Origin: Sulfitobacter sp. DSM 110093
GTDB taxonomy: Bacteria; Pseudomonadota; Alphaproteobacteria; Rhodobacterales; Rhodobacteraceae
Direction: 5' to 3'
NCBI RefSeq assembly: GCF_022788715.1
Contig: NZ_CP085167.1
Coordinates: 1,547,001-1,611,000 of the forward strand
Length of the DNA: 64,000 bases
Shown here piece after piece: positions 43,517 through 52,697 of this stretch. Below the pieces are notes generated by a model, which was given only the letters and a program-made list of their open reading frames with translations, did no database searches and was not told the origin of the DNA. The stretch's first letter is position 1. Each line of letters starts with the position of its first letter. The position numbers were made by a program, and so were the translations under genes.

Positions 43517-45262
43517 ATGAACCTATTTGCCGAAATTCGCCATCTTATCATTGCGACGCTGGAACAGATGGTCGCGCAGGAAGCCCTGCCTGCGACCCTG
43601 AACTTTGACCCGATCACCGCTGAGCCGCCGCGCGACCCTGCGCATGGCGATATGGCGACCAATGCCGCGATGGTACTGGCCAAGCCCGCAGGCATGAAGC
43701 CGCGTGACATCGCCGAAGCGCTGGCAGCACAGTTGCAGAACGATCCGCGTATCACCTCTGCCGAAGTGGCCGGTCCGGGGTTCATCAACCTGCGGCTTGC
43801 GCCTTCAGTCTGGCAAAACGTGGCACGGCAGGTCTTGAACCAAGGCACCAACTTTGGCCGCGCGATCCTTGGCGCCGGTCAACGGGTGAACGTCGAATAT
43901 GTTTCGGCCAACCCAACCGGCCCGCTGCATGTGGGCCACACCCGTGGTGCGGTCTTTGGCGACGCGCTGGCCAGCCTGCTGGATTTCGCAGGCTACGATG
44001 TGACCCGTGAATACTACATCAACGATGGCGGTGCACAGGTCGATGTTCTGGCGCGGTCGGTCTACCTGCGCTACCTCGAAGCCAATGGCAAAGAGGTGGC
44101 CTTCCCCGATGGCACATACCCCGGCGATTACTTGATCCCGCTAGGCGAAGCGCTGGCTAAAATGTACGGCGACAAGCTGGTGGATCAACCTGAAAGCGAA
44201 TGGCTCGATGATCTTCGAGAGTTCGCGACCGATGCGATGATGAACCTGATCCGTGAGGATTTGGCATCGCTGGGCGTTGAAATGGATGTCTTCTATAGCG
44301 AAAAATCGCTCTACGGTACGGGTCAGATTGAGGCGGCGATTTCCTCTCTCGAAGCCAAGGGGCTGATCTATGAGGGCGTGCTGGAGCCGCCAAAGGGAAA
44401 GAAACCCGAGGATTGGGAACCGCGCGAACAGACGCTGTTTAAATCGACCGAGCATGGCGATGATGTGGACCGCCCGGTCAAGAAATCGGACGGTTCTTGG
44501 ACCTATTTCGCTCCCGATATCGCTTATCATTACGACAAGATAAGCCGCGACTTTGACATGTTGATTGACATTTTGGGCGCTGATCACGGCGGCTATGTCA
44601 AACGTATGAAAGCGGCAGTCAAAGCGCTGAGCGATGGGCATGTGCCGCTTGATATCAAGCTGACACAGCTGGTGAAATTGTTCAAAAACGGTGAGCCATT
44701 CAAGATGTCCAAACGGGCAGGGACTTTTGTCACCCTGCGCGATGTGGTCGATCAGGTTGGCCCTGATGTGACACGTTTTGTCATGCTGACCCGCAAAAAT
44801 GACGCGATGTTGGACTTTGATTTCGACAAGGTGCTTGAGCAAAGCCGCGAGAATCCTGTGTTCTACGTGCAATACGCCCATGCGCGCGTTGCCTCGATCC
44901 TGCGCAAGGCCGAAGCGGCTGAGATCAACGTTAATGACGCGACCCTGATGGATGCCGATCTGACCAAACTTGACCATGATGCCGAGATCGGGCTGCTGCG
45001 CAAACTTGCGGAATGGCCACGTCTGGTTGAGACGGCCGCGCGTAGCAATGAACCGCACCGCGTTGCCTTCTACCTTTATGAACTCGCGTCCGATTTCCAC
45101 AGCCTCTATCACTTGGGCCGCTCTGAAGATGGGTTGCGCGCGTTGCAAGAAGGCGATGCTGACACATCACAGGCAAAAATCGCCCTGTCGCGTGCCGTTG
45201 CGATTGTAATCGCGGCGGGTCTTGGTATTCTTGGCGTCACACCGGCACAAGAGATGCGATAA
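43517..45262 (+). CDS. argS: Arginyl-tRNA synthetase
   Basis: 581 residues, class I. An N-terminal Add-1 domain (1-115) precedes [16 protein letters not shown] with the HIGH box (HVGH) near residue 140; [12 protein letters not shown] and [10 protein letters not shown] (KMSKS variant) follow in the catalytic core; the DALR anticodon-binding domain lies at the C terminus ([14 protein letters not shown]). ATG 43517 is preferred over an in-frame ATG at 43466. It begins the argS-SPOR-nagZ-scpA-scpB run. Confidence 0.96.
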   Translation: MNLFAEIRHLIIATLEQMVAQEALPATLNFDPITAEPPRDPAHGDMATNAAMVLAKPAGMKPRDIAEALAAQLQNDPRITSAEVAGPGFINLRLAPSVWQNVARQVLNQGTNFGRAILGAGQRVNVEYVSANPTGPLHVGHTRGAVFGDALASLLDFAGYDVTREYYINDGGAQVDVLARSVYLRYLEANGKEVAFPDGTYPGDYLIPLGEALAKMYGDKLVDQPESEWLDDLREFATDAMMNLIREDLASLGVEMDVFYSEKSLYGTGQIEAAISSLEAKGLIYEGVLEPPKGKKPEDWEPREQTLFKSTEHGDDVDRPVKKSDGSWTYFAPDIAYHYDKISRDFDMLIDILGADHGGYVKRMKAAVKALSDGHVPLDIKLTQLVKLFKNGEPFKMSKRAGTFVTLRDVVDQVGPDVTRFVMLTRKNDAMLDFDFDKVLEQSRENPVFYVQYAHARVASILRKAEAAEINVNDATLMDADLTKLDHDAEIGLLRKLAEWPRLVETAARSNEPHRVAFYLYELASDFHSLYHLGRSEDGLRALQEGDADTSQAKIALSRAVAIVIAAGLGILGVTPAQEMR

Positions 45263-45340
45263 CCGCACCAGCGCGCCGAAAACAGGCAACCCCAAGATAG
45301 ACCCGCGTGGCGATGTATCACGTCGGGCAAAGAGGCAGAG

Positions 45341-46345
45341 ATGGCAGATTTCACGTCTTCCCCGACGACGGCGGGCTATGCGCCCGATTCCGCGCATGGA
45401 TACGCAGTGGGCACCGCGCCCAAGGCACTGACAACGCTCACCAATATCGCTGGCGCCGTGGTTTCACTGGCGCTGGTCGCCGGGATCGGCGTTTGGGGCT
45501 ACAAACTGTTGGTACGTGATGTGACGGGTATTCCCGTGGTCCGCGCCGTCCAAGGTGAAATGCGTGTGCGCCCCGAAGAACCGGGCGGAGAATTGGCCCG
45601 ACATCAGGGGTTGTCGGTCAACGTAGTGGCCGCCGAAGGCAACGCCGGACGCCCCGCCGATCAGCTGCGCCTCGCGCCCCGCCAGATCGAATTGCAGGAC
45701 GAAGACCAGCCCGTGCAAGTGGCGATGGTTGCCGGAAAACCACAAGGCGAGGCGACCAAAGCCGTGGCCCAAGGTGGCGACGGTAATCTGATTGACGCCT
45801 CTGCCGCGATCCGCTCAGGCAACGTCCAAGACCTTGTGGCTCAACTTACCAATGGTGTGGCTCCCTTGAGCGGTGAGGCGGCTGCCGACCCGGTCGATAC
45901 TGCCGTCGCCATGGCGCTGGCCGATACATCGGCGCAGCCTAAGGTGGTCAAAGCCGTGCTGAACGCACCCGGCGTACGCAATTCGCTGCGCCCCCGCCGT
46001 CGCCCCGCAGGTGGTGCCGTGGTGACGCCTGCTTCGGTTCAAAGCAATCCGGTCAAAGCCGCCACGCAAGAGGTCGATCCCGCGGCCCTTCCCGCTGGCA
46101 CCCGCATGGCGCAGCTTGGTGCATTCGACAGCCCAGAGGTTGCCCGCGAACAGTGGGATCGTCTTCAGGGCCGCTTCGGCGCCTACCTTGAAGGTAAAAA
46201 CCGCGTTGTTCAAAAGGCGACCAGCGGTGGCCGGGTGTTCTATCGCCTGCGCGCGATGGGCTTTGACGACATCGCAGATGCGCGCCGCTTCTGTTCGGCT
46301 CTCGTGGCTGAAAACGCAGATTGCATTCCGGTGGTAATGCGCTGA
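45341..46345 (+). CDS. SPOR-domain cell-envelope protein
   Basis: 334 residues. A short cytoplasmic N terminus, one membrane segment (about 36-56, IAGAVVSLALVAGIGVWGYKLLV), a long low-complexity periplasmic linker rich in Ala, Val, Pro and Gln, and a C-terminal SPOR domain (about 255-332, AQLGAFDSPEVAREQWDRL) that binds glycan strands lacking stem peptides at the division septum. Immediately upstream of nagZ with one-base overlap, so both concern peptidoglycan. Confidence 0.9.
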   Translation: MADFTSSPTTAGYAPDSAHGYAVGTAPKALTTLTNIAGAVVSLALVAGIGVWGYKLLVRDVTGIPVVRAVQGEMRVRPEEPGGELARHQGLSVNVVAAEGNAGRPADQLRLAPRQIELQDEDQPVQVAMVAGKPQGEATKAVAQGGDGNLIDASAAIRSGNVQDLVAQLTNGVAPLSGEAAADPVDTAVAMALADTSAQPKVVKAVLNAPGVRNSLRPRRRPAGGAVVTPASVQSNPVKAATQEVDPAALPAGTRMAQLGAFDSPEVAREQWDRLQGRFGAYLEGKNRVVQKATSGGRVFYRLRAMGFDDIADARRFCSALVAENADCIPVVMR

Positions 46346-47352
46346 TGCGCCCATTTGGGGCCACGATCCTCGATGCGACGGGCTTGCGGCTCAGCGTCGA
46401 GGAAAAAGCATTCTTTCGGGACGTGCGGCCCTTTGGTTTTATTCTTTTTTCTCGCAACATCGACAGCCCCGACCAAGTTCGCGCGCTTTGTGAGGAGATG
46501 CGCGAGGCGGCGGGCCACGAGGCGGTAATCACCATCGACCAAGAAGGAGGTCGCGTGCAGCGTATGCGCGCGCCTCAGTGGCGCAATTGGGTGCCTCCGA
46601 TGGAATTAGCCGAACGTGCCGGAGATCAAGCGCGTCAAGCGTTCTACCTTATGTACCGGATCATCGCCCAAGAGCTGCACAACGTCGGCATCGATAGCAA
46701 CTGTGCGCCGCTGATCGACGTGGCGGGGCCCAAGACCCATCCGTTTTTGCGCAACCGTTGCTATGGCGAAACGCCGGGGCAGGTGGCCGAGATTGGCCGC
46801 GCGGTGGCCGACGGGCTGCTGGCGGGGGGCGTGTTGCCGGTGATGAAACATATGCCCGGTCATGGCCGTGCCACGCTCGACAGTCACCACAATTTGCCCC
46901 GTGTCGATGCCCGTCGGATTGATCTGGAGGCGGTCGATTTTGCGCCGTTCCGCAGTCTGCGGGATCTGCCCATGGGGATGACAGCCCATCTGGTCTATGA
47001 CGCGCTGGATGATACCCCGGCGACCCTGTCCGCTAAGGTCATGCGGATCATCCGTGAGGATATCGGCTTCGATAACCTCGTGATGACAGACGACATCTCG
47101 ATGAAGGCGCTGCAAATGACCCCGGCGGAAAGCACCCGCGCGGCAATTGCGGCGGGCTGTGACGTGGCCCTTTTTTGCAATGGCCCGCTAGAAGACCGCC
47201 GCGCCGTTGCAGAAGCCGCAGGCGAAATGACCCCCGCCGCCCAGACCCGCGCCCTGCGGGCCATGGATGCGCGGCAGACCCCCGATGACGTTGACATCGA
47301 CGCCCTCAGCGCCCAACTTGAGACGCTTCTGGGCGGAGCATTGCATGGCTGA
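46345..47352 (+). CDS. nagZ: Beta-N-acetylhexosaminidase (glycoside hydrolase family 3)
   Basis: 335 residues. GH3 barrel with TIDQEGGRVQRM and the NagZ catalytic loop KHMPGHGRATLDSHH (from residue 168), where the His and a later Asp (TDDISM, residue about 250) take part in catalysis. It releases N-acetylglucosamine from anhydro-muropeptides during wall recycling. The start shares one base with the SPOR gene stop, and the end overlaps scpA by eight bases. Confidence 0.94.
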   Translation: MRPFGATILDATGLRLSVEEKAFFRDVRPFGFILFSRNIDSPDQVRALCEEMREAAGHEAVITIDQEGGRVQRMRAPQWRNWVPPMELAERAGDQARQAFYLMYRIIAQELHNVGIDSNCAPLIDVAGPKTHPFLRNRCYGETPGQVAEIGRAVADGLLAGGVLPVMKHMPGHGRATLDSHHNLPRVDARRIDLEAVDFAPFRSLRDLPMGMTAHLVYDALDDTPATLSAKVMRIIREDIGFDNLVMTDDISMKALQMTPAESTRAAIAAGCDVALFCNGPLEDRRAVAEAAGEMTPAAQTRALRAMDARQTPDDVDIDALSAQLETLLGGALHG

Positions 47353-48139
47353 CACGACATTTCAGGAAGACATGGACGGGGCTGGCGGCTCCGTTGCCGA
47401 TCGGCTGGCCGCCGAGGCGTTCATCATTGATGTTGAGGGCTATGAGGGGCCGCTTGATCTGCTGCTGTCGCTTAGCCGTACCCAAAAGGTCGACCTGCGC
47501 AAAGTCTCAGTGCTGCAACTTGCACGGCAGTATCTGGCCTTTGTCGAGCGGGCCAAAGAACTGCGCCTGGAACTGGCCGCAGATTACCTTGTGATGGCCG
47601 CATGGCTGGCGTTCCTTAAATCGCGTCTGTTGCTGCCCCCGGACCCGACCGAAGAAGGCCCATCTGGCGAAGAGATGGCTGCACATCTGGCGTTCCAACT
47701 GGAACGTCTCCAAGCCATGCGCGACGCTGCCGCACGCCTGATGGCCCGCGATCAGCTTGGCCGCGATTTCTTTGCCCGTGGCCAGACCCATGAGATCACC
47801 CGCGTCAAAAAGGTGACCTATACCGCGACCCTGCTGGACCTTATGCAGGGCTATGCGCGCACCCGCACGCGAGATGAATTCCGCCCCTTCGTGATGGACC
47901 GCGACAAGGTTTTCACCATGGAAGAGGCGCTGGAACGGATGCGCGGGCTGATTGGCTATGCGGGCGATTGGGGCGATCTTAACAGCTATCTGCCCGAAGG
48001 TTGGGAGAGCGATCCTGAGCGGCGACGCTCTGCCACGGCGGCGACCTTTGCTGCATCGCTTCAACTGGTGAAAGAGGGGCATATGGAGATCCGTCAGAAA
48101 GAGATTTTCGCCCCTATCCAACTGCGCAAAAAGGATTGA
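47345..48139 (+). CDS. scpA: Segregation and condensation protein A
   Basis: 264 residues of the kleisin subunit that bridges the SMC ATPase heads with ScpB. The N-terminal YEGPLDLLLSLSRTQKVDLRKVS is diagnostic; the C-terminal winged-helix end is VKEGHMEIRQKEIFAPIQL. The ATG at 47345 lies within the nagZ 3' end. The partner scpB begins three bases after its stop. Confidence 0.95.
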   Translation: MADTTFQEDMDGAGGSVADRLAAEAFIIDVEGYEGPLDLLLSLSRTQKVDLRKVSVLQLARQYLAFVERAKELRLELAADYLVMAAWLAFLKSRLLLPPDPTEEGPSGEEMAAHLAFQLERLQAMRDAAARLMARDQLGRDFFARGQTHEITRVKKVTYTATLLDLMQGYARTRTRDEFRPFVMDRDKVFTMEEALERMRGLIGYAGDWGDLNSYLPEGWESDPERRRSATAATFAASLQLVKEGHMEIRQKEIFAPIQLRKKD

Positions 48140-48142
48140 TGC

Positions 48143-48799
48143 GTGTCGGAAGAAGTTAAGACGAAAGAGAAAAAACTGTTCGACGCGCCGTCATTGGCCG
48201 AACAAGAGCGCATGATCGAAGCCGTGCTTTTCGCAAGCTCCGAACCGATCACCTTGCGTGAATTGGAAACCCGCCTGCCGGCGGGATCGGATGTGGGCGA
48301 AGCAATGGCATTCTTGCGGCATCGCTATCAAGGGCGCGGTGTGCAGGTGATGAAGGTGGGCGATGCCTATGCCTTTCGGACCGCGCCCGATCTTGGCTTT
48401 CTCATGCACCGCGAAACGGTTGAGACGCGTAAACTCAGCCGTGCCGCGATCGAGACGCTGGCGATCATCGCCTATCACCAGCCCGTCACCCGCGCCGAGA
48501 TCGAAGAAATTCGCGGTGTCGCGGTCTCTCGTGGCACGGTGGACCAATTGCTAGAGATGGAGTGGATCCGCTTTGGCCGTCGCAAGATGACACCGGGCCG
48601 CCCGGTGACATTTGTAGTGACGCAAGAGTTCCTCGATCACTTTGGTTTGGAAAGCGCGCGGGATCTACCGGGGCTGAAAGAACTCCGCTCTGCCGGGCTG
48701 TTGGAAAACCGCCCGCCATCTGGGCTGCTGCCAACGGTTGGCGATGGCGAGGACGAGCCGGAGACCACCGAAGGGCAAAGCGAGCTTTTCGAGGATTGA
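48143..48799 (+). CDS. scpB: Segregation and condensation protein B
   Basis: 218 residues with GTG start. Two winged-helix domains: MIEAVLFASSEPITLRELETRL in the first and LAIIAYHQPVTRAEIEEIRGV in the second, followed by RGTVDQLLE and GRRKMTPGRPVTFVVTQEFLDHFGL, all typical of ScpB. It dimerises on ScpA in the SMC complex. In many Rhodobacteraceae tatABC follows here; this genome has the small ORF and dcd instead. Confidence 0.94.
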   Translation: MSEEVKTKEKKLFDAPSLAEQERMIEAVLFASSEPITLRELETRLPAGSDVGEAMAFLRHRYQGRGVQVMKVGDAYAFRTAPDLGFLMHRETVETRKLSRAAIETLAIIAYHQPVTRAEIEEIRGVAVSRGTVDQLLEMEWIRFGRRKMTPGRPVTFVVTQEFLDHFGLESARDLPGLKELRSAGLLENRPPSGLLPTVGDGEDEPETTEGQSELFED

Positions 48800-48865
48800 T
48801 AGATGTGGGGCTGACATACGGCCCACTATACCTACATCAGATAGGTTGATCCGGGGAGAGTTTCG

Positions 48866-49018
48866 ATGAAACAGATCGTCAATATGGTCATGCGTCAGGT
48901 GATGCGGCGGATGCTATCGCGTGCAGGCAAGCGCAGGGCCGGCAAAGGGTCTGCGTTTAATGCGCGCTCTGCGCAGCAGGGTATCCGGATGCTGCGGCGG
49001 TTCTTTCGGTCTAGGTAA
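48866..49018 (+). CDS. 50-residue basic protein, unknown function
   Basis: An ORF too short for many gene finders: 50 codons with GGGGAGAG (48853-48860) as ribosome-binding site. It begins MKQIVNMVMRQVMRRML and ends RMLRRFFRSR; about a quarter of residues are Arg or Lys, with Met-rich amphipathic helices at both ends. It could bind nucleic acid or lie on the membrane. I recall similar short proteins in Roseobacter genomes, unnamed. It lies 66 bases after scpB and is convergent with dcd. Confidence 0.6.
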   Translation: MKQIVNMVMRQVMRRMLSRAGKRRAGKGSAFNARSAQQGIRMLRRFFRSR

Positions 49019-49030
49019 AAGACTACCGCT

Positions 49031-50119
49031 TCAAGCTGAGCGGAAGTGCTTTGACAGCTTCAGACCCTGACCTTGGTAATTTGAGGCGATGTCAGCCCCG
49101 TAAAGCTGGCTGGGGATCTGGGCCATATGCTCATAGACCAACCGCCCCACGACCTGACCATGCTCTAGCACAAACGGCGCTTCATGGCAGCGCACTTCCA
49201 ATACCCCGCGCGAACCTGCGCCGCCTGCTTCGGCATGGCCAAAGCCCGGATCGAAGAAGCCCGCGTAATGCACACGGAATTCGCCCACCATCGCTAGATA
49301 AGGCGCCATTTCAGCAGCATAAACGGGGGGAATTGTCACGGCTTCGCGGCTGACCAAGATGTAGAATGCACCGGGATCAAGGATGATCTGCCCATTGGTG
49401 CTGTGCACCTCTTCCCAATAGGCTGCCGGGTCGTAGTGGCCGATCTTGTCGAGGTCGATCACCCCAGTATGCGGCTTGGCGCGGTAGCCGACAAGGCTGG
49501 TGCCGGGCAGGCGCAGATCGACGGAAAAGCCCAAGCCTTCGTCGATCACGGCGGTACCATCCACCAAGGGGGTTTTATCATGCAGCGCACGTAAGGCATC
49601 ATCGTCCAGCGTGGCATCGCCACTGCCGAAGCGGATCTGATTCAGCCGCATGCCGGGGCGCACAAGCACGGAAAAGGAGCGGGGGCAGATCTCAGCATAA
49701 AGCGGGCCGGTATAGCCCGGCGCGATCCGGTCAAACTCGGTCCCGCCGTCGGTGATGGTGCGTGTCAAAAGATCGAGCCGCCCGGTGGAGCTTTTGGCAT
49801 TGGCGACCGCAGAGACATTGTCAGACAGCGCAAGCGTTTCCATCAAAGGCACGACATAGACGCAGCCTTTTTCTAGTACTGCACCTTCGCTGAGGTCAAC
49901 GCGGTGCATCTCGAACTCTGCCAAACGATCCGCTACCTTTGCCCCATGCCCGGCAAGGAAGGATGCCCGTACGCGATAGGCGACGTTGCCAAGGCGTAGA
50001 TCAAGGCTGGCAGGCTGGATCTGGGCCGAAGTGACTGCCGGATCGGCGGCAATGGCACCGCTTTCGATCATCGCTGCAATCTGCTGGTTGGGGAGCACCC
50101 CGTTCATCGCATTGGGCAT
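49031..50119 (-). CDS. dcd: 2'-deoxycytidine 5'-triphosphate deaminase, tandem-domain form
   Basis: 362 residues, twice the length of E. coli Dcd, with two dUTPase-fold halves in one chain (PASLDLRLGNVAYRV in the first, ending about 185; AKPHTGVIDLDKIGHYDP and SREAVTIPPVYAAEM in the second). SSTGRLDLLTRTITDGG and GPLYAEICPRSFSVLVRPGM are dUTPase-superfamily core segments. This double form is typical of alphaproteobacteria and deaminates dCTP to dUTP. The ATG 50119 has AAAGG upstream and was preferred over a TTG at 50143. Confidence 0.9.
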   Translation of the reverse strand: MPNAMNGVLPNQQIAAMIESGAIAADPAVTSAQIQPASLDLRLGNVAYRVRASFLAGHGAKVADRLAEFEMHRVDLSEGAVLEKGCVYVVPLMETLALSDNVSAVANAKSSTGRLDLLTRTITDGGTEFDRIAPGYTGPLYAEICPRSFSVLVRPGMRLNQIRFGSGDATLDDDALRALHDKTPLVDGTAVIDEGLGFSVDLRLPGTSLVGYRAKPHTGVIDLDKIGHYDPAAYWEEVHSTNGQIILDPGAFYILVSREAVTIPPVYAAEMAPYLAMVGEFRVHYAGFFDPGFGHAEAGGAGSRGVLEVRCHEAPFVLEHGQVVGRLVYEHMAQIPSQLYGADIASNYQGQGLKLSKHFRSA

Positions 50120-50141
50120 CAAGCGGGGCCTTTCAAATGAC

Positions 50142-50173
50142 AAACGCCCGCGCGTTACCGGCGCGGGCGTTTT
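50142..50173 (-). terminator. Terminator following tRNA-Pro
   Basis: AAACGCCCGCGC (50142-50153) and GCGCGGGCGTTT (50161-50172) form a perfect 12-bp stem with a seven-base loop, 14 bases beyond the 3' end of the leftward tRNA. The T-tract on the minus strand is short (TTTG). Confidence 0.8.
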
Positions 50174-50185
50174 GTTGTAGTCGCT

Positions 50186-50262
50186 TGGTCGGGCTAGCAG
50201 GACTCGAACCTGCGACCTTCCGTCCCCCAGACGGACGCGCTACCAGGCTGCGCCATAGCCCG
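50186..50262 (-). tRNA. tRNA-Pro (anticodon GGG)
   Basis: 77 bases on the minus strand. Acceptor CGGGCTA (50262-50256) pairs with TAGCCCG (50196-50190), followed by discriminator A and an encoded CCA. The D-arm reads GGCGCAGCCTGGTAGCGC, the anticodon arm has stem TCCGT/ACGGA with loop CTGGGGG (anticodon GGG), and the T-arm has GGTTCGAGTCC. It is the end of the yceD-rpmF-plsX-fabH-ihfA-merR strand. Confidence 0.96.
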
Positions 50263-50329
50263 ACTACGTGGGCTTCATACCCGATCTCGCAGGGGGTGCA
50301 AGAGGGAATTGCCGATCTTTTCATTGCGA

Positions 50330-51310
50330 TTAATAATTACTTTCAAAGCCGGGTTCGGCGGCCATCCGCGCGCGCAACTCTGCCAGATCAAGAAGCAGAC
50401 CGGCCACGAGCGGCTGCACATCGCGGGGCAGGTAATGCACACGGGTCGCCACACTCAACAGACCCGGACGGGCTGGGAATTCATCCTCGGGGGTGAAGTC
50501 CGGCAAGTCAATGATCGCAGGTCTGGGCGTATCGTCGAACTCTTCGATTTCTGGCTCAGAGGGCGCGTCATCTGCAGGGGATACAGGTTCCACATCGGTC
50601 AGCGCTTCGGGTTCTGACGCGAGGGGGCGTTTTAGGAAGTCGGGCAGACTGGCATCTGCGGCGGTCTGCGGCTTGGACTCGGCTGGGTTCACCTCAACTT
50701 CGGGGCCAGCGGTGCGATCCGGCTCCGGCGCGTCGGGTGTGGCTCGGTCCGACGGAGCCAACGGATCAGGCATCGCGCGCGGGTGATCGTCGGCAGGCGG
50801 CACAGGAGAGGGGGGCAGGGACTCTGTGGGGGTGACCTGCGATGCGCTTGGTGGTGGGGCAGCAGGCGAAGCTGCGGGCGTATTGTCAGCCGATTCCGCT
50901 TCTGCAGTTTGCTTATCCAAACCAGCGTCGTCCGGCGCTTCTGTCTTCGTGCTGCCAAAGCTTAAAACCACACCGGTTTCCGGGCGGATGATGTCCGGTT
51001 TGGGGGCGGGCCGAGGCTCCATAAAGTCCAACTCATCCAGCGGTGCAGAGAGAGAGGACACATGGGTCATCCCTTCTTCGCGCAGGATCTTTTGCACGCC
51101 TTTGATGGTCAGCCCATCATCATGGAGAAGCTTTTTGATCCCCCCCAACAGCAGCATATCCGCCGGACGATAGTACCGCCGTCCGCCAGCCCGTTTGATG
51201 GGCTTTACCTGCGTGAATTTGCTCTCCCAGAACCGCAGAACATGGGCCTGAATACCGAGCCAGTCAGCGACTTCGGAGATGGTGCGAAAAGCGTCCGGCG
51301 ATTTGACCAT
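50330..51310 (-). CDS. MerR-family regulator with long disordered tail
   Basis: 326 residues. An N-terminal MerR helix-turn-helix (about 8-75; [22 protein letters not shown] and [24 protein letters not shown]) is followed by about 190 residues rich in Pro, Ala, Asp and Glu, then a short ordered C terminus ([22 protein letters not shown]). The usual effector dimer helix is missing. Its fixed place after ihfA is conserved in alphaproteobacteria; the target is unknown. It starts three bases after the ihfA stop. Confidence 0.87.
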   Translation of the reverse strand: MVKSPDAFRTISEVADWLGIQAHVLRFWESKFTQVKPIKRAGGRRYYRPADMLLLGGIKKLLHDDGLTIKGVQKILREEGMTHVSSLSAPLDELDFMEPRPAPKPDIIRPETGVVLSFGSTKTEAPDDAGLDKQTAEAESADNTPAASPAAPPPSASQVTPTESLPPSPVPPADDHPRAMPDPLAPSDRATPDAPEPDRTAGPEVEVNPAESKPQTAADASLPDFLKRPLASEPEALTDVEPVSPADDAPSEPEIEEFDDTPRPAIIDLPDFTPEDEFPARPGLLSVATRVHYLPRDVQPLVAGLLLDLAELRARMAAEPGFESNY

Positions 51311-51313
51311 GGG

Positions 51314-51616
51314 TCAGGACTTATTGCCTTCGGCAACGCGGTCTTTCATCAGATGCGAAGGGCGGAAGGTCAGCACGCGGCGCGGGTTGATCGGAACCTC
51401 TTCGCCAGTCTTCGGATTGCGCCCCACGCGCGCGGTCTTGTCCCGCACAGAGAATGTCCCGAAGGAAGAGATTTTCACCTGCTCCCCCTCAACCAAAGCG
51501 TCGGACATATGCTCTAGCACCGCTTCGACCAGTTGGGCGCTTTCATTGCGAGAAAGACCGACTTCACGAAATACAGCTTCGCTTAAATCCATGCGCGTCA
51601 ATGTCTTGTTCGGCAT
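51314..51616 (-). CDS. ihfA: Integration host factor subunit alpha
   Basis: 100 residues of the HU/IHF fold. [22 protein letters not shown] forms the helical part; [20 protein letters not shown] is the DNA-minor-groove arm, with Pro intercalating the bend. The partner IhfB is encoded elsewhere. ATG 51616 has GGGGGA in front. It is co-directional with the MerR gene. Confidence 0.95.
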   Translation of the reverse strand: MPNKTLTRMDLSEAVFREVGLSRNESAQLVEAVLEHMSDALVEGEQVKISSFGTFSVRDKTARVGRNPKTGEEVPINPRRVLTFRPSHLMKDRVAEGNKS

Positions 51617-51725
51617 TATATCCCCCATGCTTTTCAATAGCATATGCTGCTGCGTTTTTTAGAGTCAACATCAATGCCCGGATCGCGGGCATTTGAGCGG
51701 AGATTTTCTGCGTTAGCTCAGTAGC

Positions 51726-52697
51726 TTACCAGCGCAGGACGACAGAACCCCACGCCAGACCACCGCCAATGGCTTCGGTAACGATCAGGTCGCCTTGTTT
51801 GATTTGCCCCCGCTCACGCCCCACGGACAGCGCCAATGGGATCGAAGCCGCCGAGGTGTTGCCGTGGTCTTGAACGGTAACAACCACGCGCTCCATCGGC
51901 AGGTTCAGCTTTTTCGCTGTGCCTTGAATGATGCGGATATTGGCCTGATGTGGCACGATCCAATCAACATCTTCGGCAGAGACACCGGCCCGCTCCATCG
52001 CGGTATTCGCCGTCGCCGCCAGTTTTTCAACCGCGTGGCGGAAGACCTGATTGCCTTGCATGCGCAGATAGCCAGTGGTGCCCGTGGACACCCCGCCATC
52101 GACATAAAGCAGGTCCCGGTAACGGCCATCTGAGTTTAGATCGGTCGCAAGAATGCCGCGATCCTCAGGGCTGTCGGTGCCATCCTGTGCTTCGAGCAGC
52201 AGCGCACCTGCGCCATCACCAAAAAGCACGCAGGTCGAACGATCCGTCCAATCCATGATGCGGCTAAAGGTTTCTGCTCCAATTACCAACACGCGGCGGG
52301 CTTGGCCCGACACAATCAGCGCGTTGGCATTGGCAAGCGCATAGACGAACCCGGCGCAAACCGCTTGCACGTCAAAGGCAAAGCCACTGGTCATGCCCAA
52401 TTCGGCTTGCACCATTGTTGCGGCAGAAGGGAAAGTAAGATCAGGCGTTGAGGTGGCGACGACAATCGCATCCACGTCGGATGCCTCGCGGCCCGCATCC
52501 TCAAGCGCCTTACGTGCGGCTGCGCTGGCCATGGAGGATGTATTCTCGCCCTCAGCAGCGAAATGGCGGCGTTCGATGCCAGAGCGCGAGCGGATCCACT
52601 CGTCATTCGTGTCGAGGGTCGCTTCAAATTCGGCATTTTCCACGACACGGGCGGGCAGGTAGTGGCCACAGCCAGTGACAACGGCGCGCAGGCTCAT
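51726..52697 (-). CDS. fabH: 3-oxoacyl-ACP synthase III
   Basis: 323 residues, thiolase fold. The Cys-His-Asn triad is visible at Cys114 (VQAVCAGF), His250 (IVPHQANIR) and Asn280 (DHGNTSAAS). It starts fatty-acid synthesis by condensing acetyl-CoA with malonyl-ACP. The ATG overlaps the plsX stop by four bases, and the plsX-fabH pair is the classic lipid-synthesis order. Confidence 0.96.
   Translation of the reverse strand: MSLRAVVTGCGHYLPARVVENAEFEATLDTNDEWIRSRSGIERRHFAAEGENTSSMASAAARKALEDAGREASDVDAIVVATSTPDLTFPSAATMVQAELGMTSGFAFDVQAVCAGFVYALANANALIVSGQARRVLVIGAETFSRIMDWTDRSTCVLFGDGAGALLLEAQDGTDSPEDRGILATDLNSDGRYRDLLYVDGGVSTGTTGYLRMQGNQVFRHAVEKLAATANTAMERAGVSAEDVDWIVPHQANIRIIQGTAKKLNLPMERVVVTVQDHGNTSAASIPLALSVGRERGQIKQGDLIVTEAIGGGLAWGSVVLRW

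Noticed and set aside
48803..48814. Three-codon ORF (ATG TGG GGC TGA) after scpB as a Trp-type leader
   Set aside because: Too short, no ribosome-binding site, and no tryptophan gene downstream.
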